Positions 1 through 8,563 of a stretch of 60,608 nt of DNA are shown piece after piece (the first letter of the stretch is position 1; the number at the start of each line of letters is the position of its first letter). The notes under the pieces are model-generated. The model worked only from the letters and a program-made list of their open reading frames with translations, was not told the origin of the DNA and searched no databases. The stretch lies in NCBI GenBank assembly GCA_020845895.1, contig JADLEX010000158.1:1-60608 (forward strand). Direction: 5' to 3'. Position numbers and translations under genes: made by a program. This DNA comes from Deltaproteobacteria bacterium (lineage in GTDB: Bacteria > Lernaellota > Lernaellaia > JACKCT01).

Positions 1-139
1 CGCTCGACCGGCCACGGCGATGAAACGGATCGCCTCGGATCGTCGTCCGAGACGGTGACGACCAAGAAAATTGCGACTCCGGCGCATCGGGAGGATGCGT
101 CCGAAATTTCAATCGCGGAATTTGGGCTGCGCGCCTTTC

Positions 140-168
140 TGGACGACGGGCCTACGGCGGGCTAAGGT
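140..168 (+). promoter_or_regulatory. Predicted sigma70-like promoter for the secreted glycosidase-like gene
   Basis: TGGACG (140-145) and TAAGGT (163-168) are separated by exactly 17 bp. The second gene begins about 60 bp downstream. Bases 1-139 show no recognisable gene. This is a pattern match only. Confidence 0.3.
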
Positions 169-231
169 GCTGCCTCGCGTCGCCGGGCGTTTGCCAGGGC
201 TCCGGCGACCCGTTCTCGGGGAGAAATGCCG

Positions 232-2064
232 ATGCCTGCCGTTTTTCACGCACCACGCCGCCGGGTTCGATTCGCGATCGTTTTCGCGCTGGCGGTTTGC
301 CTACTGTTCGCCGCGTCGCCGGACGCCGCGCGCGCCGCCGATCACAAGTTCGCGCTTGCGATGTTCCACTTCAACATCCAGTACGTCGCGGGCGGCCTGC
401 GCGGGTTCCTGCCGCTCGGCCTCGACAACGTCATCCCGAGTTGGGAGATGACCGAGGCCGAGGTGGAGGACATGATCATCGTCGAGAGCTTCGAGCCCGT
501 GCTCGATCTCTACCTCGACCACCCGGGTTGGGGCGTCGATCTCGAACTCCAGAGCTACTTCATCGAGGTGCTTGCCGAGCGCCACCCCGGCATCCTCGCC
601 AAATTGATCGACTTGGTGGAGAGCGGGCAGGCGTCGGTGGTCAGCTTCCACTACTCCGACCAGCTCTTCATCGGCTATCCGCGCCGCGCGTGGGAGACGT
701 CGGCCGAGCGCACCGCGCAGGTCTTCGCCGACGCGGGCGTCGCACTCTCGCCGACGGTGTTTTGCCAGGAAGGCCAGGCGGGCGTGGGCATGGCCGAGGC
801 GATGTCGGATTTCGGCTACGACCTGATGGTGTGGCCGAAGAACCTGTGGATTTATCAGCACGGCGATTTCGCCTCCGAGCCCTATTACGATTTCGGCGGC
901 CTCGACCTGATCGTGGGCGCCCAGGGCGTGAACTGGACGGACGGCGACGACACGCTGGAGATGACGTGGACGTTTCTCGGCGACGGCGAGCTGCTCGCCA
1001 CCTGCGATTTCGACCCCTACTTCCCGCCGGTCTTCAAGGAAAACGCCGCGTGCATCGCGGAGTATGTCGATCAACTCACGGCGCTCGAGGCCGACGGCTG
1101 GGACATCGCGCGCGCGGACGAGTATGTCGCGCAGGCGAAGGATCTGGGCATCGCGCCCGCCGAAATGCCCGACCTGCTCGACGGCACCTGGCAGCCCGAC
1201 TCCACCAACGGCCCTTTCCGCTGGCTGGGCGGCGGCGGCCTGTGGCGCATGGATGAGCGCGACAACCACGTGCGCACACTGTGCGAGATCGCCTTCCGCG
1301 AACTGCTGGCCGCGGAGGTCGCGGCGGATGAAGCCGGAATCGACGCGGAAGACGAGATCGGCGAGAGCTGGCGGCTGCTGAACCTCGGCATGGTGACCGA
1401 CGCGACCGGCATCAACCCCTACAAGGGCGAGATCGGCTACGGCGTGGCGCACTGCGGCGAGGTCGCGCGGCGCGCGCGCACGGTCATCGAACGCGCGAAG
1501 ATCGAGACCGGCATCACCACGGCGCGCATCGACACGGCGGCGGGCGAGATGGCGCAGGCCGATTTTCCGCCCGATTACGACGAGACGACCGCGCCGGCGG
1601 TCGAGGTGACGATCGACACCAAGCGCCGCGAGGCGGTGTCGCGCTGGTCGCTCGTTTCGAGCACGCCCGAGATCTACCAGCTCGAAATCGAGTTCGACGA
1701 CGACGTGGGCCGCGAGGTGTCGGTGACGTTCGAGGGCACGGCGACGGATCTCGTTTTCACGCCCGCGCTCTCGACGGGCGGGCCGCTCACGTACGACCGC
1801 ACGGCGTTCGTGTTCAACGAATGGCCGATGCCGCTCGCCGACGGATTCCTGAACCTCGGCGACGACTGGTACGTGGTGAAGGACATGGGGCTCACGCACG
1901 TCGCCGCGTTCATCAACACCGACAACGGTAACGCGCGCTTCGAGGACGACACGGCGACGCCGGGCTCGGCGTTCACGTGGCGGTTTTTCCTGATTCACGG
2001 AACGCAGGACGAGGCCGTCGCGTTCGCCACCGGGCTGAACGTTTCGCCCACGCTGTACCGATAA
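232..2064 (+). CDS. Secreted glycoside hydrolase-like protein (GH57/GH38-type barrel, tentative)
   Basis: A 610-residue exported protein. The N-terminus has an Arg cluster, a hydrophobic stretch and an Ala-rich cleavage region (PDAARA then AD), a classical signal peptide. The first mature strand contains FHFNIQY. A later segment (TVFCQEGQ, then a GYD about 20 residues on) resembles the Glu-containing strand of GH57/GH38-type beta/alpha barrels acting on alpha-glucans or mannosides. The last 150 residues look like a beta-rich accessory domain. I cannot identify substrate or catalytic residues, so the family call is tentative. An ATG at 226 is also open, but GGGGAG at 218-223 is spaced correctly only for the ATG at 232. 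The Asp-rich lipoprotein follows after 10 bp with its RBS overlapping this stop codon, so the two are probably co-transcribed. Confidence 0.55.
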   Translation: MPAVFHAPRRRVRFAIVFALAVCLLFAASPDAARAADHKFALAMFHFNIQYVAGGLRGFLPLGLDNVIPSWEMTEAEVEDMIIVESFEPVLDLYLDHPGWGVDLELQSYFIEVLAERHPGILAKLIDLVESGQASVVSFHYSDQLFIGYPRRAWETSAERTAQVFADAGVALSPTVFCQEGQAGVGMAEAMSDFGYDLMVWPKNLWIYQHGDFASEPYYDFGGLDLIVGAQGVNWTDGDDTLEMTWTFLGDGELLATCDFDPYFPPVFKENAACIAEYVDQLTALEADGWDIARADEYVAQAKDLGIAPAEMPDLLDGTWQPDSTNGPFRWLGGGGLWRMDERDNHVRTLCEIAFRELLAAEVAADEAGIDAEDEIGESWRLLNLGMVTDATGINPYKGEIGYGVAHCGEVARRARTVIERAKIETGITTARIDTAAGEMAQADFPPDYDETTAPAVEVTIDTKRREAVSRWSLVSSTPEIYQLEIEFDDDVGREVSVTFEGTATDLVFTPALSTGGPLTYDRTAFVFNEWPMPLADGFLNLGDDWYVVKDMGLTHVAAFINTDNGNARFEDDTATPGSAFTWRFFLIHGTQDEAVAFATGLNVSPTLYR

Positions 2065-2074
2065 GGAGCCGGCC

Positions 2075-2665
2075 ATGACGAAGAACATCTGGCGACGACT
2101 CGCGATGATGCTGCTTGCGCTCGTTCTGGTCGGCGGCTGCGGATGCGGCGACGACGATGACGATGACGACACCGCCGCTCCCACGGACGACGACACCGAC
2201 GACGACGCCGATGACGACACCGATGACGACACCGCGGATGACGACACGGCGGATGATGACGACGATACGAATCCGCCATCGGTGACGACCGTGATGACGC
2301 TCGATCTCGAATACCGCAACAGCGCGCACTTCGTGATGACGCGGACGGGCGACAACCTGACGGCGACGCTGACGGCGGGCGCGGGCTTCGGCGACGAATG
2401 GTTGCCGGCGGGCGAGATGCAGATGGGCGCGGGGCGCGTGATGGCGTTTCCCGAATCGAAGTTCGAGATCCACACGGTGCACTTCGAGGGCGACCCGGTG
2501 GCGGGCTCGCCATGCGGCGACGCGCCCGTGACCTACGAACTGACGCTCACGGGTCAGACCGCAGCGCGCGAGCGCATCGGCGCGGTGGTGTGCTACTGCG
2601 GGCGCGACACGACCGCGCGCCCGGCGACGCTGCTGCGGATCAAGACGAAGTTTCCGGAGGACTGA
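2075..2665 (+). CDS. Lipoprotein with Asp-rich linker, function unknown
   Basis: A 196-residue protein with a lipoprotein signal peptide. LVGGC places the predicted lipidated Cys at residue 22, followed by GCG and then an Asp-rich tract with Thr/Ala breaks (about residues 26-64). The rest (about 65-196) is a small, probably beta-rich domain of no family I recognise, with cysteines (SPCGD and VVCYCG) that could form disulfides. An AAGGAG sequence overlapping the upstream stop codon supports the ATG at 2075. The same Cys-Gly-Cys-Gly plus poly-Asp arrangement recurs after the lipobox of the lipoprotein at 21657, so it is a recurring tether of this genome. The linker probably holds the C-terminal domain away from the membrane. 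Confidence 0.75.
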   Translation: MTKNIWRRLAMMLLALVLVGGCGCGDDDDDDDTAAPTDDDTDDDADDDTDDDTADDDTADDDDDTNPPSVTTVMTLDLEYRNSAHFVMTRTGDNLTATLTAGAGFGDEWLPAGEMQMGAGRVMAFPESKFEIHTVHFEGDPVAGSPCGDAPVTYELTLTGQTAARERIGAVVCYCGRDTTARPATLLRIKTKFPED

Positions 2666-2712
2666 TCGGGCTCACGAACCCAACGAAGTTTCCGGATGAG
2701 AAGACTGATGGC

Positions 2713-3633
2713 TCACGAGCCCATCAGCATGACCATGATCGCCTTCTGCGAGTGCAGGCGGTTTTCCGCCTCGTCCCACACCTTGCTGGCGGCGGACTCG
2801 AAGACGTCGGGCGTAACCTCTTCGCCGCGATGCGCGGGCAGGCAGTGCAGGAAGATCGCGTCGGGCGCGGCCTTGGCCATCAGCGCCGTGTTGACCTGAT
2901 ACCCCGCGAATTTCTTGCGGCGTTCGTTCGTTTCTTTTTCCTGCCCCATGCTCGCCCACACGTCGGTGGTCACCACGTCGGCGCCGACGACCGCCTCGAC
3001 CGGGTCGCGCGTGAGCAGGATGCGGTCCGCGTTCGAGCCCTTCACCCGCTGATAGATCTGCGAGTTGGGCTCGTATCCTTCCGGGCACGCGAGACGCAGC
3101 CGAAACCCGAATTTGTCCGCCGCGTTGAGCCACGAGTTGGCCATGTTGTTGCCGTCGCCGATCCACGCGACGGTGCGTTCGGCGATCGGGCCGACGTGTT
3201 CTTGCACGGTCATAATGTCGGCCATGATCTGGCACGGGTGCAGCAGATCGGACAGGCCGTTGATGACGGGCACGTCGCTGTACGCGGCGAATTCCTCGAT
3301 GTTTTCCTGCGCGTAGGTGCGGATCATGACGCCGTGCACGTAACGCGAGATGACGCGCGCCGTGTCGCGGATCGGCTCGCCCCGGCCCATCTGGATGTGA
3401 TCGGGCGACAGAAACAGCGCCTGCCCGCCGAGCTGAAAAATGCCGACCTCGAAACTCACGCGCGTGCGCGTGCTCGACTTCTCGAAAATCATCGCGAGGC
3501 TTTTGCCGTCGAGCAGTCGGTGCGGCGTGCCCGCGCGGTTCTTGGCCTTCAGGTCGGCGGCGAGGTGCAGGATCGATTCGAGCTCGGCGGCGGACCACTG
3601 GGCGAGCGACAGGAAATGGCGAACCGGTTTCAC
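2713..3633 (-). CDS. argF: Ornithine carbamoyltransferase
   Basis: A 306-residue cytoplasmic enzyme transferring the carbamoyl group of carbamoyl phosphate to ornithine to give citrulline in arginine synthesis. The carbamoyl-phosphate loop STRTR is near residue 54, HPCQ near 135, the ornithine-side GDGNNMANS near 160, and HCLPAHRG near the C-terminus. Length is normal for the family. The start is a GTG at 3633-3631, preceded by AAGGGGAA. It overlaps the glmU stop codon by 4 bp (GTGA), so translation is probably coupled. The frame is open far upstream, but homology begins at KPVRHFLSL just after this GTG. No other arg gene is in the window, so pairing with glmU is unusual. Confidence 0.95.
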   Translation of the reverse strand: MKPVRHFLSLAQWSAAELESILHLAADLKAKNRAGTPHRLLDGKSLAMIFEKSSTRTRVSFEVGIFQLGGQALFLSPDHIQMGRGEPIRDTARVISRYVHGVMIRTYAQENIEEFAAYSDVPVINGLSDLLHPCQIMADIMTVQEHVGPIAERTVAWIGDGNNMANSWLNAADKFGFRLRLACPEGYEPNSQIYQRVKGSNADRILLTRDPVEAVVGADVVTTDVWASMGQEKETNERRKKFAGYQVNTALMAKAAPDAIFLHCLPAHRGEEVTPDVFESAASKVWDEAENRLHSQKAIMVMLMGS

Positions 3634-5117
3634 GAGATTTTCCCCTTCTTCGATGCCCCGCGCGCGCGGGATTTGGATCGTGCTGGCGATTTCGGCGCGT
3701 GCGCGGCGCGGGCCGCCTCGCGGTCCGTCGCGATGCGACGGTATCGCGAGCCCAGGTCCTCGCGCAGGATCGGCACGCCGCGCGTGGCGACCAGCGCGTC
3801 GTCGGGCACGTCCTTGGTGATCGTGGACGACGACGCCACGTGCGCGTGCCGGCCGATCTCCACCGGCGCGACGAGCACCGTGTTGGCCCCGATGTACGTG
3901 TCGCGACCGATCGTCGTGCGCACGGGCTCGGTGCGCCCCACCTTGCATGTCGTCACGCCCGCCCCGATGCGCACGTTGGCCTCGACCATCGCGTCGGCGA
4001 GGTGCGTGTGCGGCAGGATGCGCACGCCGATGCCGATCCGGCTGCGAAAGAGGCTGACGAAGGGGCCGATGGCCGAGCCCGAGCCGATGTGCGTATCGTC
4101 GCCGACGAAGCAGAACGGTTCGATACGGCACCCGGCGTCGAGGCGCGCCCGTTCGATCACGCAGTTCGCGCCGACGGCGACTTGATCGTCGATGCGCGCG
4201 CCGCGAATCTGCGAACCCCCGCCGATCACGCAGCCGCGGCCGATGCGCGTGCCGGGCGTGAGGTGCGTGTAAGGGTGCAGAACGGTGTCGGCGCCGATCT
4301 CGACGCCCAGGTCCACCGTGGTGCTCGCGGGGTCGAGCACGCTCACGCCGTTTTTCATCAGCCGTTCGAGCATCGAAAAACGCAGGGCGTCGGCGAGCTC
4401 CGCGAGTTGGGAGCGGTCGTTGACGCCCGTCACCTCGGTGGCGTCCTCGGCGAGAAACGCGCGGCAGCGTGCGCGCGAACGCACCGCGAGGCCGATGATG
4501 TCGGGCAGGTAATATTCCTTCTGCGCGTTGTCGGCGCGCACACGGGCGAGCAGCTTCCACAGCCGTGCCGCGCGTACGACGTAGATGCCCGCACTGACCT
4601 CGCGAAGGTCGCGCTGCGCGTCGCTTGCGTCTTTTTCCTCCACCACGCCCACCAGTTCGCCCGCGTCGTTTTTCAGCGCACGACCGTAGCCGGTGGGGTC
4701 GTCGGCGAGGAACGTGACGAGCGTGAGATCGGCCTTCGCCTTGCGGTGCGAAGCGATCACCGCGCCCATCGTTTCGGACGAGAGCAGCGGCACGTCGCCC
4801 GAGAGGATCAGCACGTCGCCGTCGAACTTCGCGAGCGCGCGGCGCGCGGCGAGCACGGCGTGGCCCGTGCCGAGCTGTTCGGTCTGCGTCGCGAAGGCGA
4901 GCGGCGCCTTGGGAAAGTCACCCTCCACGATGGCGCGCACGGCGTCGGCCTGATGCCCGACGACCACCGCGACGCGCTCGGGCCGCAGACGAAGCGCCTG
5001 CGCAATGACGTGGCTGATGAGCGAGCGACCGCACAGGGGATGGGCGACCTTGGCGAGGTCGCTTTTCATGCGCGTGCCCTTGCCCGCGGCAAGGATGATG
5101 ACGGCGAGATTTTTCAT
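3630..5117 (-). CDS. glmU: GlmU-like uridylyltransferase with left-handed beta-helix domain
   Basis: A 495-residue protein. Residues 1-230 are a nucleotidyltransferase domain with LAAGKGTRM (9-17), QLGTGHA (about 82-88) and SGDVPLL (106-112), as expected for UDP-GlcNAc pyrophosphorylase. Residues 255-440 are hexapeptide repeats of a left-handed beta helix, as in the GlcN-1-P acetyltransferase half of GlmU. The acetyltransferase site is atypical. The usual HLxYxGDAEVG loop is shortened to HLADAMVE (from His372), losing the Tyr, and the usual NYDG is replaced by KVGR (about 392-395). It may therefore be a sugar-1-phosphate nucleotidyltransferase with reduced or different acyltransferase activity. 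The C-terminal 35 residues are Arg/Lys/Ala-rich. It is the third gene of a minus-strand operon and overlaps argF. Confidence 0.85.
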   Translation of the reverse strand: MKNLAVIILAAGKGTRMKSDLAKVAHPLCGRSLISHVIAQALRLRPERVAVVVGHQADAVRAIVEGDFPKAPLAFATQTEQLGTGHAVLAARRALAKFDGDVLILSGDVPLLSSETMGAVIASHRKAKADLTLVTFLADDPTGYGRALKNDAGELVGVVEEKDASDAQRDLREVSAGIYVVRAARLWKLLARVRADNAQKEYYLPDIIGLAVRSRARCRAFLAEDATEVTGVNDRSQLAELADALRFSMLERLMKNGVSVLDPASTTVDLGVEIGADTVLHPYTHLTPGTRIGRGCVIGGGSQIRGARIDDQVAVGANCVIERARLDAGCRIEPFCFVGDDTHIGSGSAIGPFVSLFRSRIGIGVRILPHTHLADAMVEANVRIGAGVTTCKVGRTEPVRTTIGRDTYIGANTVLVAPVEIGRHAHVASSSTITKDVPDDALVATRGVPILREDLGSRYRRIATDREAARAAHAPKSPARSKSRARGASKKGKIS

Positions 5118-5154
5118 CTTGGACCCCCGGCTCCCGCGCGGCGCGGGGCGGTCG

Positions 5155-6852
5155 TCATGTCGCCAGCGGCTTCTTGGTCATCTGGCGGAGCGTCGATTGG
5201 ATCGCCTTGTGCTGCTTGATGATCTGCCGCATCGGGATCACCCGGCGCAGTTCTTCGAGCGTCGTGTATTCCTGCTCGACCTTGCGAATGCCGTCGAGCA
5301 CGAGCGGCGTCATACCCTTGGCCATCGCCGACTGCTCGATGTCGTCGAGGTGCCGCTCCTCGTAGATCATGCGCTGCACCTCGTCGTCGATCATGAACAG
5401 CTCGAAGATGCCGATGCGGCCGCGGAATCCCGTGTGATTGCACTTGCGGCAGCCGCCGCCGTGATAGAACACGTCCGCGGTGAGCTGGTCGCGGAAAAGT
5501 TCGAGATCCTCGGCGTGCGGCTGCTGAACGGTCTTGCAGTCGGGGCAGATGCGCCGCACGAGCCGCTGCGAGAGCACGCCCAGCAGCGACGAGCCGATCA
5601 GGTTGTAGTCGAGGCCCAGCACGTGCAGGCGCGAGATCGCGCTCACCGAGTCGTTGGTGTGCAGCGTCGAGAGAATCAGATGGCCGGTCTGCGCGGCCTT
5701 GCACGCCACATCCGCCGTGTCCTCGTCGCGGATTTCGCCGATCAGCAGGATGTCCGGGTCGTGGCGCAAGAACGCCCGCGCCATGTCGGCGAAGTCGAAT
5801 TTCGCGGAAATCTGTTTTTGGTTGACGCCCTCGAGGTTGTATTCGATCGGGTCCTCGGCGGAGAGGATCTTGTTGTGCGGCGTGTTGATTTCCTTGAGCG
5901 TGGCGTAAAGCGTCGTCGTCTTGCCCGAGCCCGTCGGCCCCGTCACCAGAATCATCCCCTGCGGGTTCGTGACCATCTGGCGATAGGCGCGAAGATCCTG
6001 ATTCGTGAACCCCAGCAGTTCCAAACTCACCGGCGCCATCGACTTGTCGAGCACGCGCAGCACGATCTCCTCGCCGTAGGGGCCGGGGAGGATCGAGATG
6101 CGGAACGGCACGTCGTGATCCTGGCCGTTGAGCAGTGTGCGCAGCAGCACGCGCCCGTCCTGCGGACCGCGTTTTTCGGAGATGTCGAGGTCGGCCATGA
6201 CCTTGAGGCGATTGATGACCTCCTCGATGTTGTCCTTGTGGATCGTCGTCTTCACCTTGTGCAGCAGGCCGTCCAGCTTGTAGCGGATCGTCACCTCGCG
6301 CCGCTCGTTTTCGATATGAACGTCGGTCGCGTTTTTGCGGATCGCGTCGAGCAGGAGGTTGTTGACGATCGGGATGATCGACGACTTGCTCTCCTCGACA
6401 AGCGACACCGGCTCCAGGTGGCGCATTCGTCCGGTGGGTTCGGGCGACTGCGCGATACGCACCCGCGTCGCCTCTCGCGCGGCGAGGTCCCCGGGCGTGG
6501 TGTCGAGTTCGAGCATCGTCTCGTCCTCGCCCTGCGGGCGGACGACATCCTGCGCGAGACTGGCCGGGTCCGGCGTGGCGAGCCCGTACGCCAGGTTGAG
6601 CGCGCGGGTCACGTCGTGCGGTTTGAGCGGAACCGAAACGATGCGCCGGTTGTTGAAGCGCCGCGAGATCGTGTCGATGGTGTCGAGGTTGCCGGGGTCG
6701 GCCATGCCCACGTGGATCGGCCCGCCGGAGCGCGTGTCCACGGTCCCCAGAATCACGCACGAACTGGAGATGCAGAAGATCTGGGGAAGGAGTTTGACGC
6801 TCTCCGGGTCGAGCTCGTGGTCGCCAAATTTTTCATAGGACATCATCGACAT
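5155..6852 (-). CDS. GspE/PilB-family secretion or pilus assembly ATPase
   Basis: A 565-residue cytoplasmic hexameric-type ATPase powering a type II secretion system or type IV pilus. It has an N-terminal T2SSE_N-like domain (about 1-120), Walker A GPTGSGKTTT (near 305), an Asp box, Walker B ILLIGEIRDEDT (near 370), a His box STLHTND (near 395), and a four-Cys zinc site: CPDC near 445 and CRKC about 35 residues later. No other pilus or secretion gene is in the window, so GspE and PilB cannot be told apart. The ATG at 6852 lies 1 bp after the stop codon of the upstream PHP phosphatase gene and uses GGGGAGAA inside that gene, so the two are probably coupled. In-frame ATGs two and three codons in are alternatives. 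Confidence 0.92.
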   Translation of the reverse strand: MSMMSYEKFGDHELDPESVKLLPQIFCISSSCVILGTVDTRSGGPIHVGMADPGNLDTIDTISRRFNNRRIVSVPLKPHDVTRALNLAYGLATPDPASLAQDVVRPQGEDETMLELDTTPGDLAAREATRVRIAQSPEPTGRMRHLEPVSLVEESKSSIIPIVNNLLLDAIRKNATDVHIENERREVTIRYKLDGLLHKVKTTIHKDNIEEVINRLKVMADLDISEKRGPQDGRVLLRTLLNGQDHDVPFRISILPGPYGEEIVLRVLDKSMAPVSLELLGFTNQDLRAYRQMVTNPQGMILVTGPTGSGKTTTLYATLKEINTPHNKILSAEDPIEYNLEGVNQKQISAKFDFADMARAFLRHDPDILLIGEIRDEDTADVACKAAQTGHLILSTLHTNDSVSAISRLHVLGLDYNLIGSSLLGVLSQRLVRRICPDCKTVQQPHAEDLELFRDQLTADVFYHGGGCRKCNHTGFRGRIGIFELFMIDDEVQRMIYEERHLDDIEQSAMAKGMTPLVLDGIRKVEQEYTTLEELRRVIPMRQIIKQHKAIQSTLRQMTKKPLAT

Positions 6853-6853
6853 G

Positions 6854-7573
6854 TCAGATGGTTTCTCCCCGCAAAACGCGGCCCGGGTTGTCCGCCAGCC
6901 ACGTCCGCACGGCGGCGGCGCCCCAGGCGCGCAGTTCCTTTATACCGCGCTCCCATGACGGGGCAACCCACTTCGGCCCATGCACGTCCCCCGCGACGCA
7001 GAAGATCGCCCCGTCATCGAGCAGTTCGCGCGCGGCGCGCTCGACCTTTCGCCCGTAAACGCCCGCCAAACTCCCGAGGTTGACCTGCAGCAAATAGCCC
7101 ATGTCGGCCAGATCGCGGCCCCGGCGGGGCTTGTCGATCACGTCGCGGTAGCGTTCGACGTGCGCGAGCAGCGGCGAAAACCCCTTGACGCGAATGCGAA
7201 ACGCCATGTCGGCCATGAAGGGCGGCAGGCCCATCATGGGGACCTCGACGAGCAGCGTCCGCCCGCCCGCGATGGCCTCGGGGCCCGTCGCCACGGCGCC
7301 CAGAAACACGTCGTCCGCGTAGTGCTCCGCCCCGTCGTGCAGGCGAATGGCAATTCCGGCCTCGTCCGCCGCCTGTTGCAGCGCTTCACGCCCCGCCCGC
7401 GCGGCGTCGGCCGGGAGCGTGTACACGCCCGCCATCTGGTGGCGCGAGAGCACAATGTCCGTGAATCCCTCGCCTTGGGCCGCACGCAGGCATTCGAGCG
7501 CGTCGGCCTCGGTCGCGACGCCGTCGTCCGCGCCGGGCAGCAAATGGCTGTGCAGGTCCACAAATCCGCTCAT
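6854..7573 (-). CDS. CpsB/CapC-type PHP-domain phosphatase
   Basis: A 239-residue PHP-fold metalloenzyme resembling CpsB/YwqE, the manganese-dependent tyrosine phosphatases that control capsule and exopolysaccharide assembly kinases. The metal ligands are visible: DLHSHLLPGADDG at the N-terminus, SRHQ near 45, GAEH near 83, LLAHVERY near 135 and GDVHGP near 198. The usual ATPHH segment is replaced by LSRHQ, so the substrate is uncertain. An in-frame TTG directly precedes the chosen ATG at 7573. It is the first gene of the minus-strand operon with GspE/PilB, GlmU-like and ArgF. The GlmU-like neighbour (UDP-amino-sugar supply) would fit a surface-polysaccharide role. Confidence 0.8.
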   Translation of the reverse strand: MSGFVDLHSHLLPGADDGVATEADALECLRAAQGEGFTDIVLSRHQMAGVYTLPADAARAGREALQQAADEAGIAIRLHDGAEHYADDVFLGAVATGPEAIAGGRTLLVEVPMMGLPPFMADMAFRIRVKGFSPLLAHVERYRDVIDKPRRGRDLADMGYLLQVNLGSLAGVYGRKVERAARELLDDGAIFCVAGDVHGPKWVAPSWERGIKELRAWGAAAVRTWLADNPGRVLRGETI

Positions 7574-7678
7574 CAAATCCGCTCGTCAAGAATCGCATGA
7601 CTTTAGCAGAATCCCGGTTGTCGGGCATCCTTCGGCGCGTGGAAACGATGTCAGGATTTGCGCTCGCCCAATTTCCCC

Positions 7679-7707
7679 GTGACGCCCGCGCCTGAATCCG
7701 GTAGCAT
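7679..7707 (+). promoter_or_regulatory. Predicted sigma70-like promoter of the XylR_N/V4R gene
   Basis: GTGACG (7679-7684), a 17-bp spacer, then TAGCAT (7702-7707). The start codon is 62 bp downstream. The site matches the TAG-type -10 seen at other genes in the window. Confidence 0.35.
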
Positions 7708-7768
7708 TTCGCTGTCCGCGCGTCCTTCAAGCCGATATCTGTCGAACACTCGTCGCTCGGGGTCCGTC

Positions 7769-8383
7769 ATGAAGGCGTCCGATTTCGACATCACCACGAA
7801 ACTGCGTTTCAACACCGATACGGGCATCACCACGCTCGGCGATCAGCGCGTACTGATTCTCGATGCCGACGCGGTGGGTCTTCTGCGCCAGGACCTCATC
7901 GCCGAGATCGGCGTGGAGCGCGCGCGGCGCGTACTCCTGAAGTTCGGTTACCAGAACGGCTTCGCCGACTTCATGCAGATGAAGATCGCGCACCGCTACG
8001 AGAACGAAACGGAGCTGCTGGCGTCGGGGCCCGTGATCCACACGTGGGAGGGCATCGTGCACGCCGCGCCCACGGAACTGCGATTCGACCGCGAACGCGG
8101 CGAGTTTTTCTTCGCGGGGGTGTGGAGCAACTCGTTCGAGGCCGAACAGCACCTGCGCTACAATATCACCTCCCCTTCACCGGCATGCTGGACGTTGATG
8201 GGCTACGCCTCGGGCTGGTGCACGGCGTTTTTCGGCCGACCGCTGCTGGCCATCGAGCCGGTGTGCGTGGGGATGGGCCACAGCCATTGCGAGTGGAAGA
8301 TCCAGCCGCCCACCGCCTGGGGCGACGAAGCGGCACCCTATCTCGACGCCCTTCGGGGGTTCTGGTCCGCGCGCACGGCGTGA
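7769..8383 (+). CDS. Stand-alone XylR_N/V4R ligand-sensing protein
   Basis: A 204-residue soluble protein. The first ~90 residues match the N-terminal activator domain of XylR/DmpR regulators: LGDQRVLILDADAVGLLRQD, then a conserved GVERARR. The rest is a V4R domain: GYASGWCTAFFGRP and VCVGMGHSHCEWKI, with the Cys/His pattern typical of that small-molecule-binding fold. In XylR-type activators these domains precede a sigma54 AAA+ module and an HTH. Both are absent here and the next ORF is unrelated, so it must act in trans or on another partner. The ATG at 7769 begins just before the conserved domain. The longer open frame upstream is Ser/Arg-rich and unconserved-looking. A terminator follows the gene. 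Confidence 0.75.
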   Translation: MKASDFDITTKLRFNTDTGITTLGDQRVLILDADAVGLLRQDLIAEIGVERARRVLLKFGYQNGFADFMQMKIAHRYENETELLASGPVIHTWEGIVHAAPTELRFDRERGEFFFAGVWSNSFEAEQHLRYNITSPSPACWTLMGYASGWCTAFFGRPLLAIEPVCVGMGHSHCEWKIQPPTAWGDEAAPYLDALRGFWSARTA

Positions 8384-8430
8384 GTTCGATGTCGCCGGGC
8401 GGGAAGCCGGATTCGTGGCGCGAAAAAGGC

Positions 8431-8456
8431 AAGTCCGCGAGGGGACTTGATTTTTT
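8431..8456 (+). terminator. Rho-independent terminator after the V4R gene
   Basis: AAGTCC (8431-8436) pairs perfectly with GGACTT (8443-8448) across a 6-nt loop and is followed by GATTTTTT. Confidence 0.7.
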
Positions 8457-8475
8457 CCGTGGACGGGGTTAGATT
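8447..8475 (+). promoter_or_regulatory. Predicted sigma70-like promoter of the first Asp-rich paralogue
   Basis: TTGATT (8447-8452), a 17-bp spacer, then TAGATT (8470-8475). The -35 overlaps the T-tract of the preceding terminator. The predicted leader is about 80 nt and ends with a strong TAAGGAGG ribosome-binding site (8548-8554). Confidence 0.45.
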
Positions 8476-8563
8476 TCGACGTTGATAGTTCCGTGAATAA
8501 GCTTTCCGCCGTCACAGGCGTGGGCGGAGTGCTGGATATCGCGGCCATAAGGAGGAATGCAGG

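Noticed and set aside
3634-4560. An upstream extension of the ornithine carbamoyltransferase frame
   Set aside because: The extension is Arg-rich and overlaps the GlmU-like gene. Homology begins at the GTG at 3633 with a proper RBS.
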